Part shown: one piece after another, positions 47,280-58,416 of the stretch | How the letters are laid out: each line of letters opens with the position of its first letter | How positions within the stretch are numbered: the first letter of the stretch is position 1 | Assembly (NCBI GenBank): GCA_021813685.1 | Contig: JAKAJS010000083.1 | Span: forward strand, 1-64,000 | Reading direction: 5' to 3' | DNA: 64,000 bases | Source of the DNA: Deltaproteobacteria bacterium | GTDB taxonomy: Bacteria > Desulfobacterota > Syntrophobacteria > Syntrophobacterales > Syntrophobacteraceae | Translations under genes and position numbers: made by a program | The notes under the pieces: generated by a model | Databases searched by the model: none | What the model was told of the DNA's origin: nothing | The model's input: only the letters and a program-made list of their open reading frames with translations

Positions 47280-48035
47280 TCACCCCTCCTTGAAATGCTC
47301 CAGCAGGTAGCGGTAGATCTCCTTGCCTATTTCCATCCCGTTTTCGACGATCTCGGGGCCGAATTGCCTGCCGGTAGGGGTCCGGAAGGTTTCGATGATG
47401 CTGGCCGCTCCCGACATCCCCCAGGGAAATTTTTCGATCAGCTCCTGCGGGCCGATTCCCTGGTAGTCCATGATATGCCAGAGCATGTGGGTGAAGATGT
47501 CCGCACCCCAGCGGAACTTGTCCGCGTCGTAGAGACAGTCGCTTACCAGTTGCGCCCACTGCCGTCCTGAGGGCGTCGGGGGGGCGAAGGCTTCGTGGTT
47601 TCTAATGGCCTCGCTCACACAGGAGATTTCCTCCCCACTTAGCGAAAAGCCGCATAGAAGGCTTTTCGCCTTTTCTGCTCCCCTCTGTGCGTGGTTTTGC
47701 TCTTCCCGGCTGATATCGTGCAGAAGGCCGCAATAGGTGCCGAGCACCATGAGCCGCTCGATTTCCGGGGGATCCAGGTGGTTTCCCTCCGTTTCGATAT
47801 GAATGAGGGCCGCGCAGTCGATGCTCACACGTGTGCTGTGGAACAGGCCGTGGCCAAGGGCTTCGTTGTAGATGGGTTCGACGATCCCGCGCAACCGCAC
47901 GGCCCCCGGGTGGTTGTAGAAAAGCCTTTTCGCCAGGGCGAGCGGGGCCTTGAACCGCGTGTAAAACCCGGGCAGCGCGTGCTTTGAAGCTATCCTTTGC
48001 GCTTCCTGCTGCAGTTTGCAGGCAATTTCGTTCAT
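47280..48035 (-). CDS. HD-domain phosphohydrolase
   Basis: HSTRVSIDCAALIHIE, YCGLLHDISREEQNHAQRGAEKAK, IRNHEA. Confidence 0.88.
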   Translation of the reverse strand: MNEIACKLQQEAQRIASKHALPGFYTRFKAPLALAKRLFYNHPGAVRLRGIVEPIYNEALGHGLFHSTRVSIDCAALIHIETEGNHLDPPEIERLMVLGTYCGLLHDISREEQNHAQRGAEKAKSLLCGFSLSGEEISCVSEAIRNHEAFAPPTPSGRQWAQLVSDCLYDADKFRWGADIFTHMLWHIMDYQGIGPQELIEKFPWGMSGAASIIETFRTPTGRQFGPEIVENGMEIGKEIYRYLLEHFKEG

Positions 48036-48166
48036 CCGGAGCCCTTCTGCTTCGAAAAGAAGCGGGAAGAAGACCGCGTCCCGAGTATTTTCGTGGGTTC
48101 CGGGTGTCCCCCGGAGACAGGGAATGCTCGGTTCGCTGCCATCTTTCGCCCTGATCGTACGCTATG

Positions 48167-48448
48167 TTACAGCAGTCGGAACTTTTCGGCAATAAGGCGC
48201 CGGAAGCGGGGAGTGTATACGAGGTCGAACGTCTCCTCCTTTCCCGGAAAAAGCTCCATCGCCTTTTGTCTGACCCCGTGAACGACCCGCTGCGCTTCCT
48301 CGGGCGTAAGGGGCGTCTGGGCGATAAACGCGAGGGAAAAGTCGACCAGCCTGCGCAAGTGCCTGATGCGCTTGTCTTCGTCCCTGATTTCGGCTTCGCT
48401 GTAATGTTTGGAAATTTCGCCTTCCATGCCTGGTGCCTCTATTCTCAT
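48167..48448 (-). CDS. Hypothetical protein
   Basis: MRIEAPGMEGEISKHYSEAEIRDEDKRIRHLRRLVDFSLAFIAQTPLTPEEAQRVVHGVRQKAMELFPGKEETFDLVYTPRFRRLIAEKF. Confidence 0.65.
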   Translation of the reverse strand: MRIEAPGMEGEISKHYSEAEIRDEDKRIRHLRRLVDFSLAFIAQTPLTPEEAQRVVHGVRQKAMELFPGKEETFDLVYTPRFRRLIAEKFRLL

Positions 48449-48637
48449 AAAATTAGTCCTGAAAGGACCCGCATAAATGCAATCATAACCCTTCAGTCCA
48501 TAGCGCACACGGGGTGCGCAGGGGGCTTGGGACTCGATTTTTTGTTGCCTCCGGCTTTGATAATGTTTATCTAAATGTGTTATCTGATGAGCAATCGATA
48601 TCCTGGATTTTCACGTTCATGTTCGAAAGGGGGGCTT

Positions 48638-49861
48638 ATGGGGCCGGTGCAGATAAAAGACGGCATTTACTGGGTTGGGGCGTTGGATTGGGACATTCGT
48701 GATTTCCACGGGTATTCTACGCCCAAGGGGACCACATACAATTCTTTCCTCGTGATGGACGAAAAAATCACGCTCTTCGATGGGGTCAAAAAGACTTTCA
48801 AAAATGATCTGATCGAGTCCATAAGCAGGATCGTCGATCCTCGGAAAATAGACTACCTCGTAGTAAATCACGTGGAGCCGGACCATTCGGGCAGTATTCC
48901 CGAACTGGTGGAATTGATCGGCCCGGAGAAGGTTTTCTGCTCGCCGATGGGGAAAAAGGCCCTGATCGAACATTACAACCGCGAAGATTGGCCGTATCAG
49001 GTGGTCGAGACGGGGCATCAATTAAAGCTGGGTAAAAGAACGGTTTCTTTTTTGGAAACCCGCATGCTGCATTGGCCCGACAGCATGATGTCCTATTTGA
49101 CCGAGGACCGAATCCTGTTTTCGAGCGATGCGTTCGGCGAGCATTGGGCCACCAGCCAGAGATTCGACGACGAGGTGGACGCGGGGGAGCTTTTCGCCCA
49201 CGCCGCCAAGTACTACGCCAACATCCTTTTGCTCTATTCTGCCCTGGTGCAGAAAGTGATGGGCAAGCTGCCCGAACTCGGGGTCGATCCGGTCATGATA
49301 GCTCCCGACCATGGGCTCATCTGGCGAAGCAACCCGGCCGGGATCGTCTCTGCCTATGGAAAATGGAGCAGACAGGAAAGCCAGAGAAAAGCTCTGGTGA
49401 TCTACGACACGATGTGGGAGGCGACCGCCGCGATGGCCAGGGCCATGTGCGAAGGGCTGAAACAGGAGGGCGTCGAGTTCAAACTGATCAACCTCAAGCA
49501 CCATCACCGCAGCGACATCATGACCGAGGTGCTGGACTCGCGAGCTGTCCTCATGGGTTCTTCGACGCTCAATAACGGCATGATGCCTGCCATGGCCGAG
49601 CTTCTGTGCTATATGAAGGGGCTGAAACCCATGGGCAAGGTCGGCGCGGTCTTCGGTTCCTACGGTTGGAGCGGGGAGGCGGTAAAGCTCATCTCCGAAG
49701 CGATGGGCGAGATGAATATCCGCCTGGTTGGCGACGGGCTTCGCGTCAAGTATACCCCCAAAGAGCAGGATCTGACAAAATGTGTCGAACTCGGCCGCCA
49801 GGTGGCGCGAGAAGCGCTGGCGCTCGAAGCCGGGGGATCTTGCGCCAAAGCCGGATCGTAA
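48638..49861 (+). CDS. FprA family A-type flavoprotein (flavodiiron)
   Basis: VNHVEPDHSGSIPELVEL; FSSDAFGEHWATSQRF; flavodoxin domain ALVIYDTMWEATAAMARA. Confidence 0.94.
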   Translation: MGPVQIKDGIYWVGALDWDIRDFHGYSTPKGTTYNSFLVMDEKITLFDGVKKTFKNDLIESISRIVDPRKIDYLVVNHVEPDHSGSIPELVELIGPEKVFCSPMGKKALIEHYNREDWPYQVVETGHQLKLGKRTVSFLETRMLHWPDSMMSYLTEDRILFSSDAFGEHWATSQRFDDEVDAGELFAHAAKYYANILLLYSALVQKVMGKLPELGVDPVMIAPDHGLIWRSNPAGIVSAYGKWSRQESQRKALVIYDTMWEATAAMARAMCEGLKQEGVEFKLINLKHHHRSDIMTEVLDSRAVLMGSSTLNNGMMPAMAELLCYMKGLKPMGKVGAVFGSYGWSGEAVKLISEAMGEMNIRLVGDGLRVKYTPKEQDLTKCVELGRQVAREALALEAGGSCAKAGS

Positions 49862-50308
49862 ATGAGAAAATCCCGGGTGCTTTTCCTGTGCGTGGGCAAC
49901 GCCTGCCGCAGCATAATGGCTGAAGCTCTTGCATACCATTTCGACAGGGGCTGCTTTGAGCCCCTGTCGGCGGGAGTGGATCCGCTCGAGTACATTCCCC
50001 CCTTTACGCTCGAAGCGCTGCATGAGGCCGGCATTTCGACCGTGGGGCTCTATTCGAAGAGCCTCTCCGAAATCCGGCTCCATCGAATCGACTATATCGT
50101 GGACCTCACCGAGCACAAAGTCGCCCGCCGGATGCCCTCCTCCTTTTCCGCAAAAGTGATCTCCTATCCGGTGCGCGACCCGTTCGGGCATGACCTGGAG
50201 ACGTTTCGAGCGGCGAGGGAAAAGCTTGAGCTGTTTGTCCGCGAGGAACTGCCCGGGCTTGTTTGCAAGGGAAACAGGCACTGGTGGTCTTTGTTTAAAA
50301 GACGGTGA
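49862..50308 (+). CDS. Low-molecular-weight phosphatase / arsenate reductase-like protein
   Basis: VLFLCVGNACRSIMAEAL (CX5R P-loop variant); YPVRDPFG. Confidence 0.85.
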   Translation: MRKSRVLFLCVGNACRSIMAEALAYHFDRGCFEPLSAGVDPLEYIPPFTLEALHEAGISTVGLYSKSLSEIRLHRIDYIVDLTEHKVARRMPSSFSAKVISYPVRDPFGHDLETFRAAREKLELFVREELPGLVCKGNRHWWSLFKRR

Positions 50309-50486
50309 ATGGGTGAATGGGGGATGGCCATCCGGAAGCCTCTCGGTGGGCAACGTTGGGCTTTTGCCCACCCTACCCCTAAGCTTGGTGCGGATGAGGT
50401 GGAATGCCTCGGGTGATTCGAACCCGAGTCCCCCTTTGAAAAAGGGATTCAGGGGGATTTTGCGAATAAATCCGGCTGTATACTCC

Positions 50487-50572
50487 TTTTAAATCCCCCC
50501 CGCCCCTCTTTGCAAAAGGGGGGAGATTCGGTGCCCTCCGCGCTTCAGGTCGGGTTTTCGGATGGACATTGG
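50487..50572. repeat. Dispersed intergenic repeat (AAATCCCCCC...AAAAGGGGGGA...CGGGTTTTCGGATGGA), copy 1
   Basis: Similar to 62898-62975. Confidence 0.55.
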
Positions 50573-50628
50573 ACAGGAAATGGCGGGTGGGGGGGCTTAC
50601 CCATTCCCCACTCACCTACGTATCTTAT

Positions 50629-51369
50629 TCACCGATTAATTATTTTTCCCCTCGTGCTTACCGTTACCTCCTCGAAGGCAATGTTTTTGCCTGCATCCTC
50701 CATTGCCTTTCGAACTATGGCCGGAAGGGCCGAGCAGCACGGCACCTCCATATCGAGCACGGTCACGCTGCGGATCTCTGCGGTGCGGAAAATCTCGGTG
50801 AATTTTTTGAGATATTCCTGCTTGTCGTCGAACTTGGGGCAGCCGAGAAGAACGGTCTTTCCCCTGACGAACTTATTGTGAAAATTGGGGTAGGCCACCG
50901 GGGCGCAGTCGGATACGACGAGCAGGTCGGCGCCTTTTAGAAACGGGGCGTTGACCGGCACAAGCCGTATCTGGACCGGCCAGTGAGAAAGCTGCGAGGC
51001 TTCCGCGTCAGGCTCCCGGGAAGTTTGCGCCGCGCCTCCGAGGTGGGGGGCGGGGGCAAAGACGGCGACCTGGCTCGAAGGGCAGGCGCAGGCCGTTTTG
51101 AATTCTTCGGGTTTTTGGGCCTTCTGCCTGTCCAGGTGTTCTTCGACCTCTTCGGGGTCGAACTCGTCGGCCTCGCGCTCGATCACGCGAACCGCCCCCT
51201 GCGGGCATCCGGAAAGACAGGCGCCAAGGCCGTCGCAATAAGACTCCTTTATGAGCCGCGCCTTGCCGTCCCGGATCTCCAGGGCGCCTTCGGCGCAGGC
51301 GATCGCGCACATGCCGCAGCCGTCGCAGAGTTCTTCGTCTATTTCAACTATCTTTCGAATTTTTCCCAT
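50629..51369 (-). CDS. 4Fe-4S dicluster-type ferredoxin domain protein
   Basis: IDEELCDGCGMCAIACAEGALEIRDGKARLIKESYCDGLGACLSGCPQGAVRVIERE. Confidence 0.88.
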   Translation of the reverse strand: MGKIRKIVEIDEELCDGCGMCAIACAEGALEIRDGKARLIKESYCDGLGACLSGCPQGAVRVIEREADEFDPEEVEEHLDRQKAQKPEEFKTACACPSSQVAVFAPAPHLGGAAQTSREPDAEASQLSHWPVQIRLVPVNAPFLKGADLLVVSDCAPVAYPNFHNKFVRGKTVLLGCPKFDDKQEYLKKFTEIFRTAEIRSVTVLDMEVPCCSALPAIVRKAMEDAGKNIAFEEVTVSTRGKIINR

Positions 51370-52070
51370 TACCTTGCTCCTGTCAAAACCTCTTCCAGCA
51401 GTTTCCTGCCCGTTTCCGTAAAAAGAGGCTCTCCCCCCGCCGCGGGTTGGCCGTTCTTCATGGCCTCGGCCGCCTCGGCGATTCGAATCGCGTCGGAGAC
51501 GCACCGCAAATTGACTGAATCCCCCTGTCCGCCCGGGTTTATAAGAATTGACAGAACCTGGCGGGTAACTTCGTCGGGTGCTCCGGCATTGGATAGAATC
51601 GTTCGGGCCGAAGCTTCGTCCTCAGCGGAAAACTCCCCGGGCTTTTCCCCTCCCGACGAGATCCCGGCTATCGCCGAGAGGCTGGCGGCGAGGGTCACGA
51701 TCGCCGGATCGCCCCCTTCCGATTTTTGAATCTTCCCGGAGTACTCGACCACCTTGAGCATTCGCCCGATCCGTTTGAAGTTTCGGCCAAGGAATTTTTT
51801 CACCTCGGTCGCTGCGCGGTCCTTCAGCAGGTCACTCCGTTTGGCCAGAAGCTCGGGGGGCATGTCGGCACCGAGGCACTGAGCGGCGAACTTGCAATAA
51901 ACGGCGCAGCCGAAGTCCATCTTGGGGTTTAGGACCTTTTCACCGCACTTGCGGCACTTCCTCGAACTCTCGTCTTTAAAGAATTCGATCGGTCCGCCGC
52001 ATTTGGGGCAGGTGGTCTCGTAGACCGCATCCGCCCCCCAGTACTGTGTATCCTGACCGGGGCACTTCAT
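51369..52070 (-). CDS. Zinc-ribbon hypothetical protein, coupled to the ferredoxin gene
   Basis: TTCPKCGGPIEFFKDESSRKCRKCGEKVLNPKMDFGCAVYCKFAAQCLG; abuts/overlaps the 51369 start. Confidence 0.75.
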   Translation of the reverse strand: MKCPGQDTQYWGADAVYETTCPKCGGPIEFFKDESSRKCRKCGEKVLNPKMDFGCAVYCKFAAQCLGADMPPELLAKRSDLLKDRAATEVKKFLGRNFKRIGRMLKVVEYSGKIQKSEGGDPAIVTLAASLSAIAGISSGGEKPGEFSAEDEASARTILSNAGAPDEVTRQVLSILINPGGQGDSVNLRCVSDAIRIAEAAEAMKNGQPAAGGEPLFTETGRKLLEEVLTGAR

Positions 52071-52180
52071 CTCTTCCTCCCCTCGGGAGCGGAGGGCCTC
52101 CAGAGCACCCCGCTCCCGGTGAATCTACTCCTGAAGGCCGAAGGCAGTGCGTCCCCGGCCAGGCAATCACGGCCGCGGCG

Positions 52181-53797
52181 CTAGCCGCCCAGAATCGCCT
52201 TCAGATCCTCGTCCGGGGTGGTAATCGGCTTGATCTCGAAATTCTTTACCAGCACGTCGAGAACTCCGGAACTGACGAAGGCCGGAAGAGAGGGGCCCAG
52301 CCGAATGTTCTTGATCCCCAGGTGGAGGAGTGTGAGCAAAATCGCCACCGCCTTTTGCTCATACCACGAAAGGATCATGGAAAGCGGAAGATCGTTTACA
52401 CCGACGTTGAACGCCCCGGCGAGCGCGACCGCAATCTGGATGGCCGAGTAGGCGTCGTTGCACTGTCCGATGTCGAGCAGGCGCGGGATGCCCCCGATGT
52501 TTCCCAGGTCCTTGTCGAAAAAGCGGAACTTACCGCAGGCAAGAGTCAGGACGATGCAGTCCTCCGGGACCTTTTCGACGAATTCGGTGTAGTAGTTGCG
52601 GCCGGGTTTTGCGCCGTCGCAGCCCGCGACCAGGAAAAAGTGGCGGATTTTCTTCCCCTTTACCGCCTCGATCACCTTGTCGGCAACTCCCAGCACGGCG
52701 TTTCTGGCAAAGCCCGCCGTTACGGTCTTTCCGTTGGAATCTTCCGTAAATCCGGGAAGCGCAAGCGCTTTTTCAATTACGGGCGAAAAGTCGCGGTTTT
52801 CCAGGTGGCGTACTCCCGGCCAGCCCACGCAGCCGCTCGTGAAAAGGTTGTCGGCATAAACCGGCGCGGGTTTCTGGATGCAGTTGGTGGTCATGAGAAT
52901 GGCCCCGGGAAAGTTGGGGAATTCTTTTTGCTGGTTTTGCCAGGCCGTTCCGTAGTGGCCGTAGAAATGGGGGTATTTTTTAAGCCCCGGATAGCCGTGG
53001 GTCGGCAGCATCTCGCCGTGGGTATACACATAGATGCCCTTGCCCTCGCTTTGCTTCAATATCGCGTCGAGGTCTGCGAGATCGTGGCCGGATACGAGGA
53101 TCGCCTTGCCCTTCTTGTGGCCAAGGGGAACCGGTGTGGGTACGGGATGGCCGAAGGCGCCGGTGTTGCCCGCATCCAGAAGCTCCATCGCCCGCAGGTT
53201 TACCTCGCCGCATTTCAGGACGAGCCCGATGAGGGTGTCTGCGGGGAGGTCGCTTTTTTCAAGCGTGGCCAGTCCCTCGTGGAGGAAGGCGTATACCGCA
53301 TCGTCTTCCTGCCCCAGAATCCGGGCATGATCGGCGTACGCCGCAACCCCTTTCAAGCCGAAAAGAAGCGTGTGTTTGAGCGAGCGAATATCGGTGTTTT
53401 CCCCGGGCGCGGCCTTTAGTCCTACCCCGGAGGCCTGGGAAAGAAGTCCCTTTATGTCGCCTGCGGGCTGGAATTGCGCGGCCTTCGAGGAGATCTCTCC
53501 GACGGTCCGGCCCTTGAGTTTTTCCCGGAGCGCTACTGCGCGTGGGATCGCTTCCAGAAAATATTTTTCATCGAAGTTGACGTTTGTCAGAGTGGAAAAA
53601 AGGGCAGAGCAGGTAAAAGAGTTCGCTTCTTTATCTATAATACCGGCTTTCCGGGCTTCGACGGCGACAGCCGAGAGTCCCTGGAGAGCATACACCAGAA
53701 GGTCCTGCAGGTCGGAAACCTCGGGCTGCTTTCCGCAAACTCCCATTTTGTCGCATCCCTGCCCCTTGGCCGTTTGTTCGCATTGGTAACAAAACAT
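52181..53797 (-). CDS. hcp: Hydroxylamine reductase / hybrid cluster protein
   Basis: MFCYQCEQTAKGQGCDKMGVCGK; LFTSGCVGWPGVRHL; CDGAKPGRNYYTEFV. Confidence 0.95.
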   Translation of the reverse strand: MFCYQCEQTAKGQGCDKMGVCGKQPEVSDLQDLLVYALQGLSAVAVEARKAGIIDKEANSFTCSALFSTLTNVNFDEKYFLEAIPRAVALREKLKGRTVGEISSKAAQFQPAGDIKGLLSQASGVGLKAAPGENTDIRSLKHTLLFGLKGVAAYADHARILGQEDDAVYAFLHEGLATLEKSDLPADTLIGLVLKCGEVNLRAMELLDAGNTGAFGHPVPTPVPLGHKKGKAILVSGHDLADLDAILKQSEGKGIYVYTHGEMLPTHGYPGLKKYPHFYGHYGTAWQNQQKEFPNFPGAILMTTNCIQKPAPVYADNLFTSGCVGWPGVRHLENRDFSPVIEKALALPGFTEDSNGKTVTAGFARNAVLGVADKVIEAVKGKKIRHFFLVAGCDGAKPGRNYYTEFVEKVPEDCIVLTLACGKFRFFDKDLGNIGGIPRLLDIGQCNDAYSAIQIAVALAGAFNVGVNDLPLSMILSWYEQKAVAILLTLLHLGIKNIRLGPSLPAFVSSGVLDVLVKNFEIKPITTPDEDLKAILGG

Positions 53798-53885
53798 ATT
53801 TTTTGCCTCCTTTTCAGATGAGCATGTTTAAAAGTATTGTAACTCTTGAGTATGATGCAAAATAATACAGGGGCGAAAATTAATC

Positions 53886-53901
53886 CTTGACTTGGATCAA
53901 G
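53886..53901. promoter_or_regulatory. Candidate Crp/Fnr-family binding site
   Basis: CTTGA-cttgga-TCAAG inverted repeat between hcp and the Crp/Fnr gene. Confidence 0.55.
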
Positions 53902-54013
53902 AAAGTCGGATTCCTCGTCGGAAGCTGCAACTGTCGGAAATCGCTAACGAAAGAGCGAACTCTTCGGGGATTTCGCCGAAAAAGAGAGTAAAAAATATTC
54001 AACTGGGGGAAAA

Positions 54014-54709
54014 ATGCAGGTACAGACCAGGAACGATGAGATTTCCAACTCCCCGCTTTTCAACGGCTTGTCGGCCGGGCAGGTCCAGCAGTTGGCCGAA
54101 ATCTGCCTCGATCAGAGCTATGAAAAGGGCAGGGAGATTTTCTCCGAAGGCCAGACCGCAACGGGGTTCTATCTCGTTACTGCCGGCAAAATCAAAGTGT
54201 ACAAACTCTCCCTTGATGGGAAAGAGCAAATCCTGCATATCTTCGGCCGCGGCGAGATAGCCGGGGAGGTCCCCGTTTTTGCGGGGGGAAGTTATCCGGC
54301 GAGCGCTCAGGCGATCGAAGCCGCGCGTGCCCTGTTTTTCCCGAGAGCCTCCTTCCTGGAGCTTGTGAACAGGGAGCCGACAATCGCGGTGAGCCTTCTG
54401 GCCATTTTGTCGCAGCGCCTGCGCCGGTTCACCCACATGATCGAAGACCTGTCGCTGCGGGAGGTGCCGGGAAGGCTTGCCGCGCACTTGATCTATCTTG
54501 GCGGGCTCAGTCGAAGCGGCCAAACCCTGGAACTCGAAATTACGAAGGCGCAGCTGGCAAGCCTTCTGGGTACTATTCCGGAGACGCTTTCGCGCATTCT
54601 TGCCCGAATGGCCCAGCAGGAAATCATATCTGTGGACGGCCGAAAGATCCGGGTGCTCGACCGGGAGGCATTGGAAGCCCTGGCTGCAGGCGGCAAGGGG
54701 CTGGTTTGA
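54014..54709 (+). CDS. Crp/Fnr family transcriptional regulator
   Basis: Cyclic-nucleotide-binding domain GQTATGFYLVTAGKIKVYKLSLDGKEQILHIFGRGEIAGE; HTH QLASLLGTIPETLSRILARM. Confidence 0.93.
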   Translation: MQVQTRNDEISNSPLFNGLSAGQVQQLAEICLDQSYEKGREIFSEGQTATGFYLVTAGKIKVYKLSLDGKEQILHIFGRGEIAGEVPVFAGGSYPASAQAIEAARALFFPRASFLELVNREPTIAVSLLAILSQRLRRFTHMIEDLSLREVPGRLAAHLIYLGGLSRSGQTLELEITKAQLASLLGTIPETLSRILARMAQQEIISVDGRKIRVLDREALEALAAGGKGLV

Positions 54710-54738
54710 AACCGACATTGGAGGATAGAGGAAAGCGA

Positions 54739-55986
54739 ATGGTGGACGGAGAAGGGAGAAGACCGCGGAGCGGCGATTCCGCCAGGCGGTCCCACCGCCT
54801 GTTTGCGGGTTGGCTCATCGACGGGACCGGGGCGCCAGCCAAAAAAAACGCGCTGATAGGCGTGGAGGGCGGACTCATTTCCTCCGTGGAATTCCCGAGC
54901 CCCGAGGAGTTGTCGCGTTTGGAGCGAGATGATTCTCTCTTCTATGAATCATACCCGTCCTGCACCATTTTGCCCGGCCTGATCGACTGTCACGTTCATC
55001 TGAGCATGTCCGGAAAGATCGACCGGAACCTGCGGGTGAGGCAGCTCGGGAATGGGTTCGAACAAAGCGGCCCTCTCATTTGGAAACGGCTGGAAAGATG
55101 CCTCAGCCTGGGGATTATGGCCGTAAGAGACGGGGGCGATGTCGGAGGACACGCCTTGCGGTTTGTCAGGGAAAACGGGTATGGGCAAGTTCGGATAAAA
55201 TGCGCAGGGAAGGGGTGGCGTGCGCCCGGAAGATACGGGAAGATCATCGGACGCGCCCCTGTAAACGGTTCGACCCTGGCCGAGAGTATTCAAGCAGATT
55301 GCGCTCCGGTGGATCATGTAAAGATCTTGAATTCGGGTATCAACAGCCTGGAGGAGTTCGGACGGGAGACCGCGCCCCAGTTTGACCGGGAGGAACTGGA
55401 GGCGGCCTTCCGGGAGGCGAGAAATCGCGGCAGGAAAATCATGGTCCACGCAAACGGCAGGCGCCCGGTGGAGTGTGGTGTCGCGGCCGGGTGTGATTCT
55501 ATCGAACACGGCTTCTTCATGGGCGAGGAAAATCTCAAAAGAATGGCCGATCGCCAGATTTTCTGGGTGCCGACGGCGTGCACCATGAAGGCCCTTGGCG
55601 CGAGTCTGCCCGCGGGAAGCACGCAGCGCACGACGGCATCGAGGATGCTCGAAAGCCAACTCGAGCAAATGAGCCGTGCGCGCGAACTGGGGGTGTCTGT
55701 CGCTTCCGGAACCGATGCAGGCTCCTTCGGGGTGCGGCACGGCCTGGCCCTGGTCGAAGAATTGAAACTCCTGACGGCGGCGGGGTTTTCCATCGAAGAG
55801 ACGCTCCGGTGCGCAACGTCTTCCGGGGCCGCCCTTCTGGGGCTGGAGAGTGAACTGGGGCGGATCCGCCCCGGAATGGAGGCCAGTTTCCTGGTCGCTC
55901 CCGGTCCGCCGGCCCATCTTCCGGGCTCTTTGTCGAACCCCCATGCGGTCTATCGAAGAGGGGTGAAAATCAGTGGCTTACAATGA
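54739..55986 (+). CDS. Amidohydrolase family protein
   Basis: [51 protein letters not shown]. Confidence 0.9.
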   Translation: MVDGEGRRPRSGDSARRSHRLFAGWLIDGTGAPAKKNALIGVEGGLISSVEFPSPEELSRLERDDSLFYESYPSCTILPGLIDCHVHLSMSGKIDRNLRVRQLGNGFEQSGPLIWKRLERCLSLGIMAVRDGGDVGGHALRFVRENGYGQVRIKCAGKGWRAPGRYGKIIGRAPVNGSTLAESIQADCAPVDHVKILNSGINSLEEFGRETAPQFDREELEAAFREARNRGRKIMVHANGRRPVECGVAAGCDSIEHGFFMGEENLKRMADRQIFWVPTACTMKALGASLPAGSTQRTTASRMLESQLEQMSRARELGVSVASGTDAGSFGVRHGLALVEELKLLTAAGFSIEETLRCATSSGAALLGLESELGRIRPGMEASFLVAPGPPAHLPGSLSNPHAVYRRGVKISGLQ

Positions 55987-58218
55987 AGAACAGCCATCCG
56001 TTCGCGCAGCCGGGTGCGAAGCCGTTTCCGCCCCGGAACTTTCGCACAGCCAGCGTTCGAGGACTTCGGCCAGCTGCGCCATATTGAAAGGCTTGCTCAG
56101 ATAATCGTCCATTCCCGCGGCAAGACATTCCGCCGCGGCACTTTGCATCGCGTCGCCGGTCTGGGCTACGATGGGGATGTGATCGGAGCGGCGCCGGGAG
56201 CCCTCGGATTCCTTCGGTCCCGGTTGGGTCTTTTCCTTTTGCCGGATGATCCGGGTGGTTTCATATCCATCCATTACCGGCATGTGGCAATCCATTAAGA
56301 TCATGTCATACCGAGTGCTGGAGAGTGCGTCCAGCACCGCCTGTCCGTCGGCCGCCAGGTCAACCCGGCACCCGAAGCTTTCGAGCATGCCCTGAATCAC
56401 TTCCTGGCCGACGGGACTGTCTTCGGCAACGAGTATGCGGCCGTTGAACCGGCTGGTGTTATCGGCTGTGCGATACTCCTCTGCAGGAGGCTGCTGCGCA
56501 TCTTGCCTGACTCTGGAAATCCAGGCGTAGAGTTGCGATTGACGAATCGGTTTGGTGAGATAGGCAGAAAAGCCCGCCTGATGTATCCGATCTGTCTCGC
56601 AGTAGCCCGTAGGCTTCATCAGGATCAACCCGGTGTCTGCGATAGACGGATCGGCTTTGATCTCCCCCGCCAGTTCTATACCGTCCATCTCGGGCATCGA
56701 GCTGTCGAGCAAAGCCAGTTCGTAAGGCTCCCCGCGCGCGGCGGCCTCGCGCAGCATCGCCAGGGCCTGTTGGCCGCTCGCAGCCGTCGAGCTGTGGACT
56801 CCCCGGGAGCTCAACTGCTGTTGCAGGATAGAGCGCATCGAAGCGTTGTCGTCCACAACCAGGGTATAAAGCCCCTCCAGATCCTCCGACGACATCGGCT
56901 CGGCCGCCTGTTTTCCCATGCGCACCGAAAACCGGAAAATGCTGCCCTTCCCCTTTTTGCTCTCCACCTCGATTGTGCCGCCCATCATTTCGCAGAGCTG
57001 CTTGGAAATGCTGAGCCCAAGCCCCGTGCCTCCATATCTGCGTGTGGTGGACCATTCGGCCTGGGAGAACGCGTCAAATATTTCGCTCTGGCGCTCTGCT
57101 GCGATTCCTATCCCGGTATCACGGACCTCGATGCCGAGCAGTACTTCCTGTTCGGTTTCTTCAAGGCTCCTGGCATGTACCATCACTTCCCCATTTTCGG
57201 TGAATTTGACGGCATTGCCCAGCAGGTTGTGGAGGATCTGGCGCAGCCGGACCGGGTCGCCGCAAAGGGAGACGGGAACATCGGCAGGTATGTGACACGC
57301 CAGTTCCAGGCCCTTTTTCTGCGCATGTTCCGCAAAAAGCTCCGTAACATCTTCCACGCACTGGCGCAGATCGAGATCGATGCGTTCAAGTTTGAGCCTG
57401 CCTGCCTCGATTTTCGAAAAGTCCAGGATATCGTTTATGATTCGTATGAGTGTTTCCGCCGCCTGGAATGCCGTTGTCGCCATCCTGCGCTGCTGACCCG
57501 AAAGATCGGTTGTGAGCAGCAATTCGGTCATGCCCATGACACCGTTCATGGGGGTGCGGATCTCATGGCTCATGTTGGCCAGGAATTGCGACTTGGCCAG
57601 ATTGGCCGCCTCGGCCGCCTCCTTCATGGCGGCAAGCTCCCTGTGCTGCTCCGAGAGTTCTTGGTGCGCTGTGTCTTTTACATACTCGTAAGCAAATGAA
57701 AAGATTGCTACCACGATGAACGATACGCTGAAACAGGCAAGGAAAGGAGTGGAATAAACCGCTACCAGCGGAAAGACTCTCCTCAAAGACAACGAAAGAA
57801 TGAGCGCGGTGGCAATGAGATAGATACTGGCTTTCAGTCCTGTTCCACTGCCGAGCAAGAATGTGGAAGCGAGCGGGAAGATAAAGAGCCAGATCGCGTT
57901 TTCTATTCCTCCGGTGACAAAATAGTAGGCGAACAGCATCCCTGCCGCTGTGATGCTCAGTTTGCTCGCTCGATCGACGTTGCCGCCGCGGCGCAAATAG
58001 CAGACAACGCCCAAAAAAATCACAGCGAGGCAAAGATCCATAATAAAGTTGAGGATGCCGTGCAGGTCCCGATGCGAGGCCAGATAGGAGGAACCGAATA
58101 CAAAGAGAATCGGGACCCCGACGATGCACATCATGTTCGTCAATATGGCCCTGTAGACAGTCTGGCGCGGGGCGTCCGCGCTCAAATTCGCGGGAATGGC
58201 GAACCTGAACAGTTTCAT
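55978..58218 (-). CDS. Hybrid sensor histidine kinase with two receiver domains
   Basis: [37 protein letters not shown]; two receivers; overlaps the amidohydrolase 3' end. Start within ORF to 58338 uncertain. Confidence 0.9.
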   Translation of the reverse strand: MKLFRFAIPANLSADAPRQTVYRAILTNMMCIVGVPILFVFGSSYLASHRDLHGILNFIMDLCLAVIFLGVVCYLRRGGNVDRASKLSITAAGMLFAYYFVTGGIENAIWLFIFPLASTFLLGSGTGLKASIYLIATALILSLSLRRVFPLVAVYSTPFLACFSVSFIVVAIFSFAYEYVKDTAHQELSEQHRELAAMKEAAEAANLAKSQFLANMSHEIRTPMNGVMGMTELLLTTDLSGQQRRMATTAFQAAETLIRIINDILDFSKIEAGRLKLERIDLDLRQCVEDVTELFAEHAQKKGLELACHIPADVPVSLCGDPVRLRQILHNLLGNAVKFTENGEVMVHARSLEETEQEVLLGIEVRDTGIGIAAERQSEIFDAFSQAEWSTTRRYGGTGLGLSISKQLCEMMGGTIEVESKKGKGSIFRFSVRMGKQAAEPMSSEDLEGLYTLVVDDNASMRSILQQQLSSRGVHSSTAASGQQALAMLREAAARGEPYELALLDSSMPEMDGIELAGEIKADPSIADTGLILMKPTGYCETDRIHQAGFSAYLTKPIRQSQLYAWISRVRQDAQQPPAEEYRTADNTSRFNGRILVAEDSPVGQEVIQGMLESFGCRVDLAADGQAVLDALSSTRYDMILMDCHMPVMDGYETTRIIRQKEKTQPGPKESEGSRRRSDHIPIVAQTGDAMQSAAAECLAAGMDDYLSKPFNMAQLAEVLERWLCESSGAETASHPAARTDGCSSL

Positions 58219-58416
58219 GATATCCATAAATAATTTCCGGCCGGCAATTGGAAAATGGATTCCACCGTATATTTTTCCTCGCGAAATTAATCGGAAGTAA
58301 CGGGAGAAAAGATTAGAGAAATTTTGATGAAAAGTCATAAAAATTGAGTTTGTCTACATTTTAGGATATATAGAAACACTCCGGGGCAGGGATAACAGGA
58401 ACTAGGGGAGGAGGCA

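Noticed and set aside
49022-50371. 449-aa minus-strand ORF
   Set aside because: Antisense to fprA and the low-MW phosphatase.
50405-50450. tRNA T-arm-like sequence (ctcgggtgattcgaacccgag)
   Set aside because: Stem/loop geometry does not fit a T-arm with a 7-nt loop and no acceptor, D or anticodon arms were found; it lies in a repeat-rich intergenic stretch.
52046-53419. 457-aa plus-strand ORF
   Set aside because: Antisense to hcp.
56503-57699. 398-aa plus-strand ORF
   Set aside because: Antisense to the hybrid histidine kinase.
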